Below, piece after piece: positions 1 to 12,965 of a DNA stretch of 64,000 nucleotides. Source of the stretch: Epiperipatus broadwayi. Lineage: Eukaryota; Onychophora; Udeonychophora; Euonychophora; Peripatidae. The position numbers and the translations under genes were made by a program. The stretch's first letter is position 1, and each line of letters opens with the position of its first letter. Where the stretch lies: contig JAQFVV010000352.1 in NCBI GenBank assembly GCA_028023455.1, positions 468,501-532,500 of the forward strand, written 5' to 3'. The notes below the pieces were generated by a model that had not been told where the DNA came from, did no database searches, and worked only from the letters and a program-made list of their open reading frames with translations.

Positions 1-60
1 CAATATGCAAGAGGGTCTTCACCTATTGTATCAGGTTACTAATATATATATATATTCTGA
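1..60 (+). repeat. Partial copy of the TA-delimited short repeat
   Basis: This 5' fragment holds the box TCTTCACCTATTGTATCAGG followed by TTACTAA and a (TA)n run. The same box recurs at 4,846-4,878 and 4,931-4,965, each time running into (TA)n, so this is a detached or truncated copy of the repeat at 4,643-4,980. Confidence 0.55.
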
Positions 61-3000
61 CCTCCTCCTCCGTCCACGTCCTCCATAAAATTTATATATA
101 GTGTTTAAAATTCCGGGTTCTAGCTCAGTTTAACAAATGAATAAATGAAATCTCCAGCATTAATTAAAAATGATTACTGGTTCTAACTTTTAAAATACAA
201 GTACAGTTATATTTGTAAATGAATTAATAAATATTTATTATTTTCATGAGACATGGAGTGACGACACGGAGAACGAGATAGACTACATTGAGATGTTATC
301 CACATGATACTATCTCAATGGCATAAGAACACTATTTCCCCTTTTACTATACTAAATAACTAACTTATAGTATTCTTACGACTTTCTAAGTTCTTTTCAT
401 TACGATTAAAATAATAATCATGTCTTAATATTCTTTGTAATAATAATCTAGCTCAATTAAATAAGATTAAGTAAATAAATAGAATAAATAAAATAAAATC
501 AAATCTCAGGTTCATAAATTGTATTCTAACTGATTTAAAATTATGGTAGTAAACTATGAAAAGGGAATTTTATGTCATAAATTCACTACGCAGTAACTAA
601 CAATAATAAATAATAATAATAACAACAACAATAGTATAATATAATCTTATTACTTCCTAAATGAAATAAATAATTACGTACGTGGTAGTATTTTAATAAT
701 CCGACAACAAAATACGTGTGGCAACATTAGCATATAATTTATTTTAATATTGTGGCAACCAACTTATGACCAATAAATGATATAATTATGATCTTTTAAT
801 TTTATCATACAAATAAATTTTCAAAATTATTATCACACTTTTATGTTTACCTATTTTGTGCAAAACTATATGTCTGTTTCAATTATAAATGTGTATTGTG
901 ATATCATGCATCCATGTGGAGAAATAATAACGAAGACACAAAGCTTTATAATAAATTTACAACAAAGTTTATTAATAACATAAACAAATAACAATTTTTA
1001 CATTATGTACACTGGATATCCTTACTCTCCTATCACAAAATTATTTTACTAGTTTATACAATAAAACCAAACTTCTACTTATTTTTCTAGTTAATTCTTA
1101 TCTTTTAAATACTTAAGAAAGTACAGTATTATTATTATTGGATTTCTTATTTTAGTTGAGCTTGTTACAAAATGTATTTATTTATAATTATCACTAATAC
1201 TTTGTATCCCTACTATCTTTTAAAATTATATTTTTATAAAATTACATTTCGTAGTAAACATTCTACAAAATCATAAAACTCTAATTTTATATTAGTTATA
1301 TGGAATCCTACAGATTCAAAAACATTCTTCTACATTTTATATTACTTTTATTGTTCACTATACAATGCTTATTAATCTAATATACTCATTCAAGCCTTGC
1401 TTCGGATGGTAATTACAATTATTAACACACCATGCACAAATATATGTCTATTACACATTATTGAATTATTTTCTTAACAAACATGCAATATTTATTTTCT
1501 AAATATTATTATAAAATATTCAAATTTTATTATCACTTAAAAAAAAAAAAAAAAAAAAAACTTTGTTTTAGATTTCTCTTTTAAAAATCTTATATTCGTT
1601 TCCAAATTGGTTTTAAACTGTATTATATGATTCTTTCTCTCTTTATGATTTTTTTTTTTTTTACCTTCACTTTTAAAATTACACAATTCTAACACATTCC
1701 AGTAAATAAACTATTCTTACCTAAACAATAACATACCCTCGATTCTATTTTATTCATTATTTCTGTAAAAAAATATCTTTCTGACGATGCAGATTCGCGA
1801 AACAAGGATAGCGAAAATAGATGCACAGGATCAAAATAACTAGAATATTATCCGTCATAAACCTTGACAATAATGGCACAGTGAATTCAAAGACACTATA
1901 GAGGAGCGACCTTTGTCTGTCTACCCACCTCTATTATAGGAGTGATGCTAAAGCTATTTCTTCAGCTTTATATAACATCAAAGAATTTAAAAGATACGTA
2001 AAGACACTGTCCAAAATATATGTGTTCAGTGATAGGGCTTAGTTAGCTATACTGAAATCACACAAACTAACTATGATCCAAATACTTTATTTTCTTATTT
2101 CTTAGCAAAACATCATCTTGGTTTCCTCTACACTAGTACTACCAAGTCACTATCCGATCTTATTTCTCTAGATTTTTCTATACAGTACATCGACAAATTC
2201 TTATCTACATTTCTAACAATAATAAAATTCATTTTATTTCAAAACTATACAGCTGTTCTCTAAGAAAATCTTTTACTACTTTTCTCGTATATTTATCATA
2301 TACAAACTATTTTAAAATATCTAATACTTTGTTACATGAAAGTTCAAAAGAATCACACAATTGTTTTGACAACTTATACTATTAATTATACTTGAAATAA
2401 CTCATTGCATGCATATTTAAAATTATTCTTATCTCAGAGTATGTTTTAATGTTGTATAAAATGTGTACTTATAATTTTAAAACTTTCACACATCATACTC
2501 AATCAATAGATGATCTAAAAAAAATACATTATGCATTATGAATAAATACCAAAATTACCAAAACGATCTTGATCTTCTCGATCGTGTTCTGTAGGCTTCA
2601 CCATTCCATTAATTCTTGTAGATATTAAAACTTCCATACATACTTTTTATTTTTAAAAAAACAATATTTCTATCATTCTATTAAGCTATTATATTTAAAT
2701 CTCACTATTATTAAATTTATGTTTATATGTTTTCCCTAATCTAATATAGCATTTTATATTTAAAAATAAATTAATAAAACATTTAAATTATATTTACGAT
2801 ACTTCTTCCCCAGACTTTCTTGAACCGTTCATATTTAAGCTAAAAAAAATATATATTTTATTTCTTCTTCAGTCACTTAATGTTCTATTTTAAAGTAAAA
2901 CAATAGCTCTGTTTAATAAATCTTCATAGACGACAATCCTTGGTTTTCACAATATTGTATATAATTATTAATTCATGGCATTCTCTTTTACTATTGTCTG

Positions 3001-4642
3001 CTAATATTTTCCCGCGCGACTTTTACGATGCATCTTGTAGGTACATTTAAATCTTCAATAAAATTTCTGTTTCCATGGATCCATTTTCACTAAGTAATTT
3101 AATTTTATATTTCTTTTAAGCTCCAGCATTTCTTCCGTTGATTACTTTGTAATATTTTTTTCTGATAAGATAAAGTTGTAGGCTCCTTTCCATAAAATAC
3201 ATATTAGCACTTTCATATTAGTCTTTAACTTTTTTTCTTTATTTTAAAATTCTTGTACTATATTTTTAATAATGTTTTCTTTTAAAAGATAACCACTCTT
3301 TCTTCATCATTATTTTCTTTATAATAAGACGCAGATTAATTTTTTTCCATAGAGAAGAATAAAATAACTTTAAAGTAGCCTTATAAATTTTGCATCATAA
3401 TTTTTTCCTGACGGCATGTAACTTCTCTTTTAAATTTTCATATAGCGTCCCATTTATATTTTTCTGAGTTATAACAATCAGTTTCTGGTTGAGCATAAAT
3501 AAAGCTGTATTAAGACGATTTCCAAATATTTTTCCTTCGGTAATATATTTAGGTATTTTTCCTTGTACTTCCATCTCTACTGTAGGTTTTTGGTTAAATT
3601 CGAATAAATTTCCCTGGTAAGATAACTTTTAAAATTAGCAATTCATGTCGATACAGTCCAAATATATTATATGTTACAAAAGAATTTTTTAAATAAATAC
3701 CAAATTTTTAAATTTATATCACTTTTCCAGCTACGGTGTTATTAGCTACAAAAATGTGTTACTTTCTCTTTCACTTACACATTCCTTCTCCTCGCTCTGT
3801 ATAATTCCTATATTTTTGTCTGCTAATTTACCTCCGTTGATTGGTTAATAACTTTATTTTAGCACGAACAAATTTATCCATTTTAGTTTTATAACAGAAT
3901 AGACGTTTAAAATAAAGAATTGATGACGTAATGTCTCAAATATTATTTAGACTAGTATTTTTAAATTCAATTTTACTTTTATAAAAATTATTTAAACTTT
4001 TAAAATAATTATTAAAATAATATTTAACATTTAAACTTTCACTTTAATGATCGATGGCAATTATATCTAGTTTTAAATTCACAAACTTTTATTATTATTT
4101 TAACAAGCATGTGTGTGAAGGTATATAATATACAGTCACGTGTTTACTAACTTTATCAAATAATTTTTTATTTACGTCTCGGTCTAAATTACCAAAACTA
4201 ATATATTTTTATAAAAAAAAAATTTGGAAAATAATTTTAAAATGTAGAACTAAATATAATTCTCACCATCCTAAAAATTTATTTTAAACTATACTCTATT
4301 AATTTTGATTATTAAATACAATTATAACATGGCATATAGCATTTATTTAATTTATTAGTTTTTAAAATTTTATACCCAAATTATTTATACACTTTTAAAC
4401 TATCTATAGCTGTATTATTTTATATGGCCAGCTTTTACAACCATAAGCAAGGATATTATTAAGCTTTATTTAACTGTTTTCTTTTAAAATAATTTATTAC
4501 ATTTTTAGATACCAGGTATTTTCAGCTTTAAATTGTACTATAAAATCTAATTATCTTACTATTATTTATATATCATACAAATATAACTTAAAATTTAAAA
4601 TTTTTTTAATAATTGACCTTTCTACCTTATTATGACCTACAG
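61..4642. other. Non-coding AT-rich DNA
   Basis: No convincing ORF, RNA gene or transposon domain was seen. The stretch is A/T-rich with poly-A (about 1,540-1,560), poly-T and short TA tracts. A CTGACGA followed by GCGAAAC near 1,783-1,804 was inspected as a ribozyme candidate and did not hold up. The function is unknown; it may be an intron or intergenic DNA. Confidence 0.5.
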
Positions 4643-4738
4643 ATAAGGGCACAATATATATATATATGAGTGTATTTGTTTTAAAATACAATTATCAATC
4701 AGCAAAAAAAGTTTTTACCTATCGTATCACATTAATAA

Positions 4739-4803
<65 letters not shown>

Positions 4804-4980
4804 CAAGTGTATTTGTTTTAGAATTAATTTATCAATGAGTAAAAAGGTCTTCACCTGTCATATCAGGTTACTAGAAATTATATATATATATATTGCAAGC
4901 ATATTTATATTAAAATACATTTCTACATTAGTAAGAGGGCCTTCACCTATCATATCAGGTTACTAATATATATATATAAA
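4643..4980 (+). repeat. Three TA-delimited short tandem repeats
   Basis: Three related units of about 75-90 bp are each bracketed by (TA)n. Each reads roughly: (TA)n, TTGCAAGTGTATTTGTTTTA, an A/T-rich middle with ATCAATGAGTAAAAAG, then GTCTTCACCTRTCATATCAG, GTTACTA and (TA)n again. The central (TA)n run at 4,749-4,800 is the longest. The third unit runs directly into the 408-bp array at 4,981. Confidence 0.65.
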
Positions 4981-5067
4981 TGGAGCTTTACCAAAACATC
5001 CGTACAAGTGTATGTTTACATAAACATCAAAAGAGTCAGAATTCACTACCTCTTTCATTGGCTCCAC

Positions 5068-5113
5068 CTTCAGATCACCTGATTTCAATCTACTTTGCTA
5101 TCATCAGTGAAAT
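5068..5113 (-). ncRNA. Hammerhead ribozyme motif, 408-bp array unit 1
   Basis: Read on the minus strand: stem I 5' side ATTTCA, core CTGATGA, a degenerate stem II, GAA, stem III ATCAGGTGAT, H17 = C, then TGAAGG closing stem I. The core residues are intact. Stem II pairing is weaker than in unit 4. Confidence 0.7.
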
Positions 5114-5474
5114 AGTGACCAGAAACTAGATCTAAACACTAACTCTCAGTGTTTATGAAACAAGTTCCTATCAGTTTGCAAGCATGAATTTTTTAGACAC
5201 ATAATGTCTTCAAACCCAGCCTAACAAGCCAGATAGCTATATGGGTCTGATATCAGTTCACTTTCACCACACAGTAAAAGCCTCTGCAATATATATTATT
5301 GCAAAAATGTTCAAAGATACATTTATGAAAAACAAAACATGTTATAAATCATGTAACTTGCTATAGCTTCCATTTATGATCAATGGATGGAGCTTTACCA
5401 AAATCTCCGTACAAGCGTATCTTTACACAAACATGAAAAGAGTCAGAATTCACTATTTCTTTCATTGGCTCCAC

Positions 5475-5519
5475 ATTCAGATCAGCTGATTTTAAGGTAA
5501 TTTGCTATCTTCAGTAAAG
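5475..5519 (-). ncRNA. Hammerhead motif, unit 2 (core damaged)
   Basis: Minus strand: CTGAAGA fits CUGANGA, and stem III is a perfect palindrome, ATCAGCTGAT, followed by H17 = C. The conserved GAA is changed to AAA, and stem I is weakened (TTTA against TGAA). The fold is recognisable but probably inactive. Confidence 0.6.
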
Positions 5520-5883
5520 GCTAGGGACCAGAAACTAGATCTAAACACCAACTCTCAGCATTTATGAAACAAGTTCCTATCAGTTTGAAAGCATGAATTT
5601 TTCAGACATATAACATCTTCAAACCCAGCCTAACAAGCCAGATAGCTATATGGGTCTGATATCATTTCAGTTTCACCACATAGTAACATCCTCTGCATTA
5701 TATATCATTGCAAAAACCTTCAAAGGTACTTTTATGAAAAACAAAACAAGTTATAAATCACATAACTTGCTGTAGTTTGCATTTATGTTCAATAGATGGA
5801 GCTTAATCGAAATCTCCATACAAGCATATGTTTACATAAACGTCAAAAGAGTCAGAATTCACTCCCTTATCCATTGGCTCCAC

Positions 5884-5928
5884 CTTCAGAAAAGCTGATT
5901 TCAATCTAATTTGCTATCATCAGTGAAG
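5884..5928 (-). ncRNA. Hammerhead motif, unit 3
   Basis: Minus strand: CTTCA and TGAAG form a perfect 5-bp stem I around CTGATGA and GAA. Stem III has decayed to ATCAGCTTTT, so the conserved A15.1-U16.1 closure survives but most of the palindrome is lost. Confidence 0.65.
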
Positions 5929-6288
5929 TAGGGACCAGAAACTAGATCTAAACACTAACTCTCAGCGTTTATGAAACAAGTTTCTATCAGTTTGCAAGCA
6001 TGAATTTTTCAGACAAATAATGTCTTCAAACCCAGCCTAACAAGCCAGATATCTATATGGGTCTGATATCAGTTTACTTTCACCACACAGTAAAAGCCAC
6101 TGCAATATATATGATTGCAAAAACCTTCAAAGATACATTTATGAAAAACAAAACAAGTTATAAATCACATAACGTGCTATAGCTTGCATTTATCTTCAAT
6201 AAATGGAGCTTAATCAAAATCTCCATACAAGCATATGTTTACATAAACATCAAAAGGGTCAGAATTCACTACCTTATTCATTGGTCCA

Positions 6289-6335
6289 CCTTCAGATCAA
6301 CTGATTTCAAGCTAATTTGCTATCATCAGTAAAGG
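6289..6335 (-). ncRNA. Hammerhead ribozyme motif, unit 4
   Basis: Minus strand: CTGATGA, stem II TAGC...GCTT (three Watson-Crick pairs, with a U-U at 10.1/11.1), GAA, stem III ATCAGTTGAT, H17 = C, TGAAGG. The stem I 5' side is CCTTTA, which mispairs at its last base. Close to the consensus of the array. Confidence 0.7.
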
Positions 6336-6685
6336 GTAGGGACCAGAAAGTAGATCTAAACACTAACTCCCAGCGTTTATGAAACAGGTTCCTACCAGTT
6401 TGCAAGCATGAATTTTTCAAACACATAATGTCTTCAAACTCAGCCTAACAAGCCAGATAGCTATATGGGTCTGATATCAGTTCAGTTTCACCACATAGTA
6501 AAGGGCTCTGCAATATATATCATTGCAAAAACATTCAAAGGTACATTTCTGAAAAACAAGTTACATGATTTATAACTTGTTTTGTTTTTTATAAATGTAC
6601 CTTTGAAGGTTTTTGCAATGATACATATTGCAAAGACTTTTACTATGTTGTGAAACTGAACTGATATCAGACCCATATAGCTATA

Positions 6686-7727
6686 GCAGCTATATTTCCT
6701 TTTAAGTAAATCTAGTTGTCATTTCTTTTTCATAGTTATTTCAAATAAGAATAATAACTTTAGCTTTTCTTTTAGCATTTCTTCATATATCATTTTAATT
6801 ATGAGTTGACTATAAGGTCTGCAATTAGCTCATAATAAAAAAAAACTGGTTTAAATTTACTCCAAGACATTAATGGTTGTTATAAAATATATTATATCAT
6901 TAGACAGCTTTCAACTAATACTTTTACCATTTAAAACTTAAAAATATTTACATTTTTATACTTTTAATGAAAAAAATTGAAACAACTCTTTTTTTTTTTT
7001 TTGTGATAAATTCCTTCCCCTGTTTGTCGCTCACTTTTCCTAAAAAAACCTGGACAAAATGACATCCGAAAACTACATAATTAAATTTCGTTGGTCAATA
7101 ACCCAAATGAACTATCATTAATTTTAACTAAATATTTTTTTTCCATCTTTATTTAAAATAATTAAAATTAGTAAATATTTTACAAACAAAACTAATTTAA
7201 ATCATTTTTTAAACTGAAATATTAAATATAATTATGATTTTAATATATGACATGATTAATTGAATTTAAATATAAAGGTTAATAATAAATATTTCTACTT
7301 AAAATATATTATTATTATGATAATTATAAAAAAATATTATATTGTAATTAATAATTGTTTCTACTTTTATTTACTGGCACTCTATACAGAGTAATACATT
7401 TAGCTTTTAAAGGAACTCTGTAATGACAATACATTAAGGTTAAATTTATTAGTAATGCAACTTTTACTGAATCTAATAAATCTATGTAAGTAACAATGTT
7501 TTTATGGATTTAAAGTATTATATTGAAATTATATAATGATGTATAGTATGAATAATTACAAACAATGAAGGAGTAATATGAATATCTTTAAAGAATTCTG
7601 CATTTAAACTATATGTATGCATGTTGTAACAAAATCTATTGCACTACAATTATCTAAAATATAAATTTTAAATTTTGATATATACTTTTTATATTTTACT
7701 TTTACTACGCATAATCAATCAAAAGGT

Positions 7728-7812
<85 letters not shown>

Positions 7813-7836
7813 AGACTATATTTATCATTGCCTTAG
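6686..7836. other. Non-coding spacer ending in a long (TA)n run
   Basis: A/T-rich with no supportable ORF. It ends with an uninterrupted (TA)n tract of about 80 bp at about 7,731-7,809, only some 25 bp upstream of the putative splice acceptor of the SLC6-like exon. AATCAATCAAAAGGTTACTA just before the tract resembles the box of the short repeats at 4,643-4,980. Confidence 0.5.
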
Positions 7837-8171
7837 TCAAGATGCAACCTTTACAAGATGGTGATTATATTTTCCCCATACATAGTCAAATAGTTGGTTG
7901 GTTAATAACTCTATTTATAGTTATTTGGATTCCAATTTTTGCAGTTCTCAATACTATAAAACAGGAACCAGAACTTTATTTAGATGTAAGTTTTATATTA
8001 AATATTAGAAATAGTATTAAAAGTAATTTATTAACTATAACTGAAATCTTTATTCCTCTGAACGTTATAAGAAATTCAAGTGCAGGTGATGCAGCTATTG
8101 AAGCAATCCATAGATTGGTTACATCTAGAATCTCACATTCTATCACTGTATTAAATCATGGAGGCAATTGA
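7837..8171 (+). CDS. Terminal exon of an SLC6-type transporter (partial)
   Basis: Open frame of 109 codons from the first ATG (7,842), ending at TGA 8,169-8,171. The segment YIFPIHSQIVGWL followed by IPIFAVLN is one long hydrophobic helix beginning GWL and ending IP. This resembles the last membrane helix (TM12) of Na+/Cl- dependent neurotransmitter transporters (SLC6), which carry glycine, GABA, monoamines or amino acids across the plasma membrane. The polar remainder (about residues 40-109) would be the cytoplasmic tail and matches nothing I recognise. CCTTAG at 7,831-7,836 is a plausible 3' splice site, so the ATG is probably internal rather than the start. No other SLC6 exons were found in the window; they could lie upstream, beyond the edge. 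An ATTAAA at about 8,251 could serve as a poly-A signal. It could also be a stray exon copy. Confidence 0.5.
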
Positions 8172-8489
8172 ATTAATTATATGTGTATATTCTAACATAT
8201 TTTTTCCAAAACTTTTTATGAATGTGTATGAAGAATTAATTATAATTTATTATTAAATCGAATATTTTGTGAGTAGTCTGGGTGTGTCTGTGTATGGATA
8301 AACATTATGGAATATGGTAAATTAATTCCTGAGACTACCATAAAGTCTTAATTTTTTTTCATTTATATTTTCAATTTCTTCTTTGTTATATATAAATAAT
8401 GACCACCAATACGATATATTTAATTAATCTCATTATTAACAGTAGCTAAAGAAGATAAATGTGTTTACATATGTGTTTAATGTCAAATA
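8172..8489. other. Non-coding, possible 3' UTR
   Basis: A/T-rich DNA between the SLC6-like stop and the PLE remnant. It would be the 3' UTR if the exon is real. No other feature was seen. Confidence 0.35.
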
Positions 8490-9620
8490 ATGAATATGTT
8501 AGAGGAGTTATATTACAAATATATGTTACATTTTGAATTTATTGATAAATATAATGTTGATTTAGAACAGATTAAATTTATTAATATTATTTTATTAAAG
8601 GCAAAGAATGAAAAAATACATGATAATGTGTATTATTCATTATACCTTTCAAGTGTTATTTCTCCGCATGTATGTCATAATGTTAAATTACATAAAGAAG
8701 GTTATCTGTGCTTAGAATAATTTTGGATTTTAGAGGGGCTTTTATGTTTAAGACTAGTAAATATATAGCGAAAATTTTAGAGGATTTACCTGGGTTTGGA
8801 GGATATTCCGTTTTGTCATCATTTGATTTTGTTGATAAAAGTAAAATTTTAATTTGGACTGTGATAATGCTTTGATATCACTGGATGTATCTGAGATGTA
8901 TGGCTGTATTCTTAGAGTGTATTCAATTAAAATAATTCATCAATCTTTATTGGTGAAGAACGTTGATAAACAATTAATATGTTTTGTGATGAAGGTTTTA
9001 AATTTTATTGAACAAAATATTGTTGCATCATTTAATACTAAATTTTATAAAATGAGTAAAGAATGGCCAATAAGATTACCAATGGTGACACAGTCATGTA
9101 GTTTTGTTTTGTCATATTATGAAGAAAAAATTGCAAACAAGTTTATATTTGTAGAAACTATTAATTTATATATGAGATTGGTGGATAATGTTTTTGTATA
9201 TGTTTCTTCAAAAATGATTGATAAAATTTTTGATGAATTTAATGAAATAAAAAGTCTTAAATGGACTATGTAGGAAAAATATAATAATAGTATTAAATAT
9301 TTAGATTTGATAATTTCAAGGAACACTAATATCATTGACTATAAATTGTTTGTTAAGCCTAATGCAACGAGAAGGTGTATTACATATTTATCTAAAGTAC
9401 CACATAATTATTAAACAGCTTGTTTTAGATTTTTATTACATAAGAATAATATTTTGTGTAAATATTTGTGTGATAAAAAGAAAAATATTGAAAATTATGT
9501 AAATGAATTGTTAAGTGTGGGTTATAATATAAAAGAAATTTATCAGGTATTTTGTCAATTGAATAAGAAAATTAATAGAAATGTGGATGATGAAAAAATT
9601 GAAAGTAGGGAAGCAATGGA
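8490..9620 (+). pseudogene. Penelope-like reverse transcriptase, family 2, decayed
   Basis: Conceptual pieces in different frames line up with the better-preserved PLE at 28,832. At 8,490-8,720 is the N-terminal part ending NVKLHKEGY. At about 8,720-8,850 is LDFRGAFMFKTS...LPGFGGYSVLSSFDF. At 8,854-9,273 the palm has ISLDVSEMYGCI (motif A; the other family has FDVAELYGSI), a decayed motif B (EWPIRLPM) and MRLVDNVFVYV (motif C, where YIDD has become LVDN). After a stop come KYLDLIISRN and a C-terminal piece with NNILCKYLCDKKKNIE. The GIY-YIG part is absent. Frameshifts, stops and loss of a catalytic Asp make it dead. It resembles the pieces at 33,907 and 42,374. Confidence 0.85.
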
Positions 9621-10212
9621 TCTGTAGACTAGGTCCATGATTCATGTCTTTCTAGATTGCTAGACTAGGATCAAACCAGATCCACACGTATTACGCTGTT
9701 AAACATTCTGTCTGCCATTTAAAGTACATTTAAATTTTACTACAGTAAATAAATGATTAAAATATCAATTTTTTACTTAAAATGATTTTATTATAAATAT
9801 TGGGGGGGTGGTGGTGGATAGATATATATTGTACCGGTCACATGTCACCACCAACAACCTAACCCGTGGTCAGATTCAAACCCATTTAAACCAAAGAATT
9901 ACACACAAGACCAAACTGAATTGAAACCAACTCACAAGACCAGATCAAATCGATACATAACATATGTAGATGGTGCATGAATATGTGACAAGAAACTAGC
10001 TCACGGATGATGATGATTTGTGACCTCTGATCTGACTCTACTAAAGACTATGGATATTTATAAATAAATCAATATATGTATGTTCGGATTGCCAACACAG
10101 ACAGCGAGCATTAATATTAAAATAGTTATTAAATAATGGAAAAAGTCAAAACCAAATATGTTATCTAAAGTATTTAATAATACATAAATATTTTTGTTCA
10201 AATTACTTATGT

Positions 10213-10264
<52 letters not shown>

Positions 10265-12965
10265 TACCTCTATTATTTAGAAACGAAAGTTACAATTTAC
10301 AATAAGTAATTGTAGTCGTACTCATATGCCAATAACTAATACACAATTATAGGAAAAATATATGCCTATGCCCCAACAAGTAAACAAAGGTAAATAAAGG
10401 TATTTTGCTTGAAAATAAATTATGATTCTAATTTTATAGACGAAAAATGTAAGATTCATTTCCATACATCCAAAAATCAACTCACGAAAAAAAAGATAAA
10501 TATTTAGGACATAAGTTTAATATTTAACAAAGAACTTATTTAATTATAAATGAATATGAAGTTCTTTGACTTTAATAAAATCAATTCATTATGATTTATG
10601 AGCATGATAGCGGGGCTTTATTGGAACTGAGAAATAAACGGTACTGACAACTTACGAGCATTAAGAACAAATACTGAATATAATGGCCTGTCGGAGATTT
10701 CAGAAGTAGAAGGGCAGCTTGTATTTTACATTTTTTCTGCCCTATAAAAGATTCATGGAACACAGGGAAGCCAGGCCAAGACATAGCCACAAACCTTTGG
10801 TGTTCCAATATCATAACAAGCAAGGTAGGAAGTAATTTCCACCTAGGTAATCATAGTAATAATAAGGTCACTGATGACAAGCCTATGAAGCACGAAATGG
10901 CTTGCTTCAGCAACGTTCAGAAAGTCATGATTCATTGATCATCATATTTAATTAATAAAACCCAATTTATATAAGGAATGCTCTATGTAATGACCTGATC
11001 ATGTCAGATTAAAATCAAACGTGCTTAAAAATAAATGTACTTAACACAATTATAAAATTATCCTTATCATGCCCTAAATATTATGCCCTCCCTGAATATT
11101 AATACAAAGTATAAAATTTAAATTAGAATATATTGACGTTATTTCCTTTATCAACCTTTAGAAAAACACTTTAACATTGTTAATATGAATAAATAAATAT
11201 TTGTGAACTCAATACAATAGACGGGAGCATAGTTTAAAAAATGCGCTAATAGTTATTATCAGCCATTAGTAAAAATGGAAAACATTTAATAAATCCTTCA
11301 ACTCGATAATTAATAAAACTGTGTTAAATTAGTTCTAATGAGCATTAATTAAACTATAAAATCTAATACAATATTATTTTCATAAGGTAAGTGTAATGAA
11401 AGAGATTATTATCGAGTTGAAGTATTATTGGCATATAATCAAAAATAAATGGTATTAATAATCATGAAATAAATATATAATAAAGTTAGTTAAATGAACT
11501 GCCATCATAATAAAAGGAAAGTTAGCAAAATATGGAAGACTAGAGATCGAGATAGAGAATTACTATACAATTTCAGACATTATAAAATGAGAAGAGCTTT
11601 TAACAGTAGTTAATTTAAAAGGTGATTTAAATTAAAGTTCCAAAACTGGCCAGAAAGTTGCAGTTCATTAAAGAAAGATATTACCATTATTTCCATGGTT
11701 TGTTTCCTGATTTACATGGCAGAGTCCAATTGGGTTGAAACATAGGCACACATTTTAACTTATATGAATAACATATGAATTGATTTTTTTCAGGTTTTGG
11801 CAGCTCACAATTGACGTGGAAAAGCTTTAGTTTTCAGCTGCATTGAAGATTTTCTGTGAACTTCAGGGCCCAGAAATCTGATCCCCGAAGTTAGCCACAA
11901 ACCATGCTGAAAACACTATAAATTTCATAATTTAGATTGACGTAGCTTCAGATAGCACTTCTTACAATATATGGCTTCTCTCTTTTCTTGAAACTTTTCC
12001 GAGCTATTTATACCTGTCCTCTGGTTTCCCACCAATTCTGACTATTGATGCCTTCAGGCTAAAGCTTTTTACATTGTTAAAAGTTAAAAAAATTGTCAAT
12101 TGATTTCAGATCCATTCCTTCAATAAGACTTTCAAATTAATTAACTTTGATAGAAAATAAATTTGTAAATCTGAATAAATGAACAGCATGAGTGTGAGTA
12201 CTATCATCTGTACAAATAAAACAAAATTTTATATGTCTCATGATGGATTGTGTTTATATATTACTTGTTTATACTATGCAGTACATCTGTTAATCTGGTC
12301 GTATTATATCTATGGTTGTCTTAGTCTGTCCATATGTATATTAGACTAAACAATATCTTAAAAACTTTAATGCTATAATTGGTATATGTCTCTAAGATGA
12401 AAATGCTAAGGGTAAATTTGGTTGTTTGATAGATATGATAGAGGATATAGAAATTGACATGGAAGAATCCATATGAAGGTGCAGCAGAATTGAATTATAT
12501 TTTGACTAATGAAAAAATATGTATTTCAAGACTGTAATATTTTTAATAGACTGAACATAGGCAGTGATTATTAGTTAGTAAGATGTCAGTTATAAATCTA
12601 GAGAAAAAAATATTAAGCAATATAGTATTAGCAATTGTTAATATATTCATCTTATAAAACAATTTAATGAACGTGAATTGGAACTTGTAAAATTGTTTTA
12701 AAATATTAACAGATTTTAAACATTGTTCAGAAATGAATAAAATTAATATGAAGATAACTAGTACACTATTAAGAACTGCAAGAAAGATAGCTGGTATAAA
12801 AAACAACAATTGATCAATACATTTTCTACTGAGATAAAATAATGTATTAAAAAATAATAAAAAAATATGATAAATTTTAAAAATAATCCATTAAAGAAAT
12901 TGAGTATTTACAGTTTTGTAAAATGGCATAAAATAGAATTAATTACATTATGAGATAATTTTGAA
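9621..12965. other. Non-coding DNA with scattered simple repeats
   Basis: No gene was recognised. It includes a G-run with GGTGGTGGTGG at about 9,801-9,817, a (TA)n tract at about 10,220-10,258, an inverted pair TTCAACTCGATAATT (11,298) and ATTATCGAGTTGAAG (11,410), and at 10,870-10,925 CTGATGACAAGCC followed by GCACGAAATGGCTTG. The last recalls a hammerhead but cannot form stem II. A 75-codon minus-strand ORF at 10,596-10,823 has no recognisable domain. Confidence 0.45.
10220..10258. repeat. (TA)n microsatellite
   Basis: Nearly uninterrupted alternating TA of about 40 bp within non-coding DNA. Confidence 0.9.

Larger units (their letters stand above)
4981..6685 (-). repeat. Retrozyme-like array, 408-bp units, with a short inverted end
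   Basis: Unit starts at 4,981, 5,388, 5,797 and 6,204 give periods of 407, 409 and 407 bp. The units are diverged from one another but collinear. The fourth stops near 6,555 and is followed after a short spacer by about 120 bp of the same unit in inverted orientation (6,566-6,685), making a palindrome. Landmarks shared with the 406-bp array at 20,694 are ACTAGATCTAAACAC, CGTTTATGAAACAA and ATAGCTATATGGGTCTGAT, so the two are one family. Each unit carries a hammerhead motif on the minus strand. No ORF is conserved. Interpretation as a retrozyme follows the known metazoan class of non-coding hammerhead repeats and is an inference. Confidence 0.8.

Noticed and set aside
1775-1825. CTGACGA followed by GCGAAAC as a hammerhead
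   Set aside because: Stem II does not pair without adding a base to the core, and no stem III or stem I partner was found.
10865-10925. CTGATGACAAGCC...GCACGAAATGGCTTG as a hammerhead
   Set aside because: CUGAUGA and GAAA are present, but the segment between them cannot form stem II and the only good helix (CAAGCC/GGCTTG) would enclose GAAA. It may be a decayed relic.
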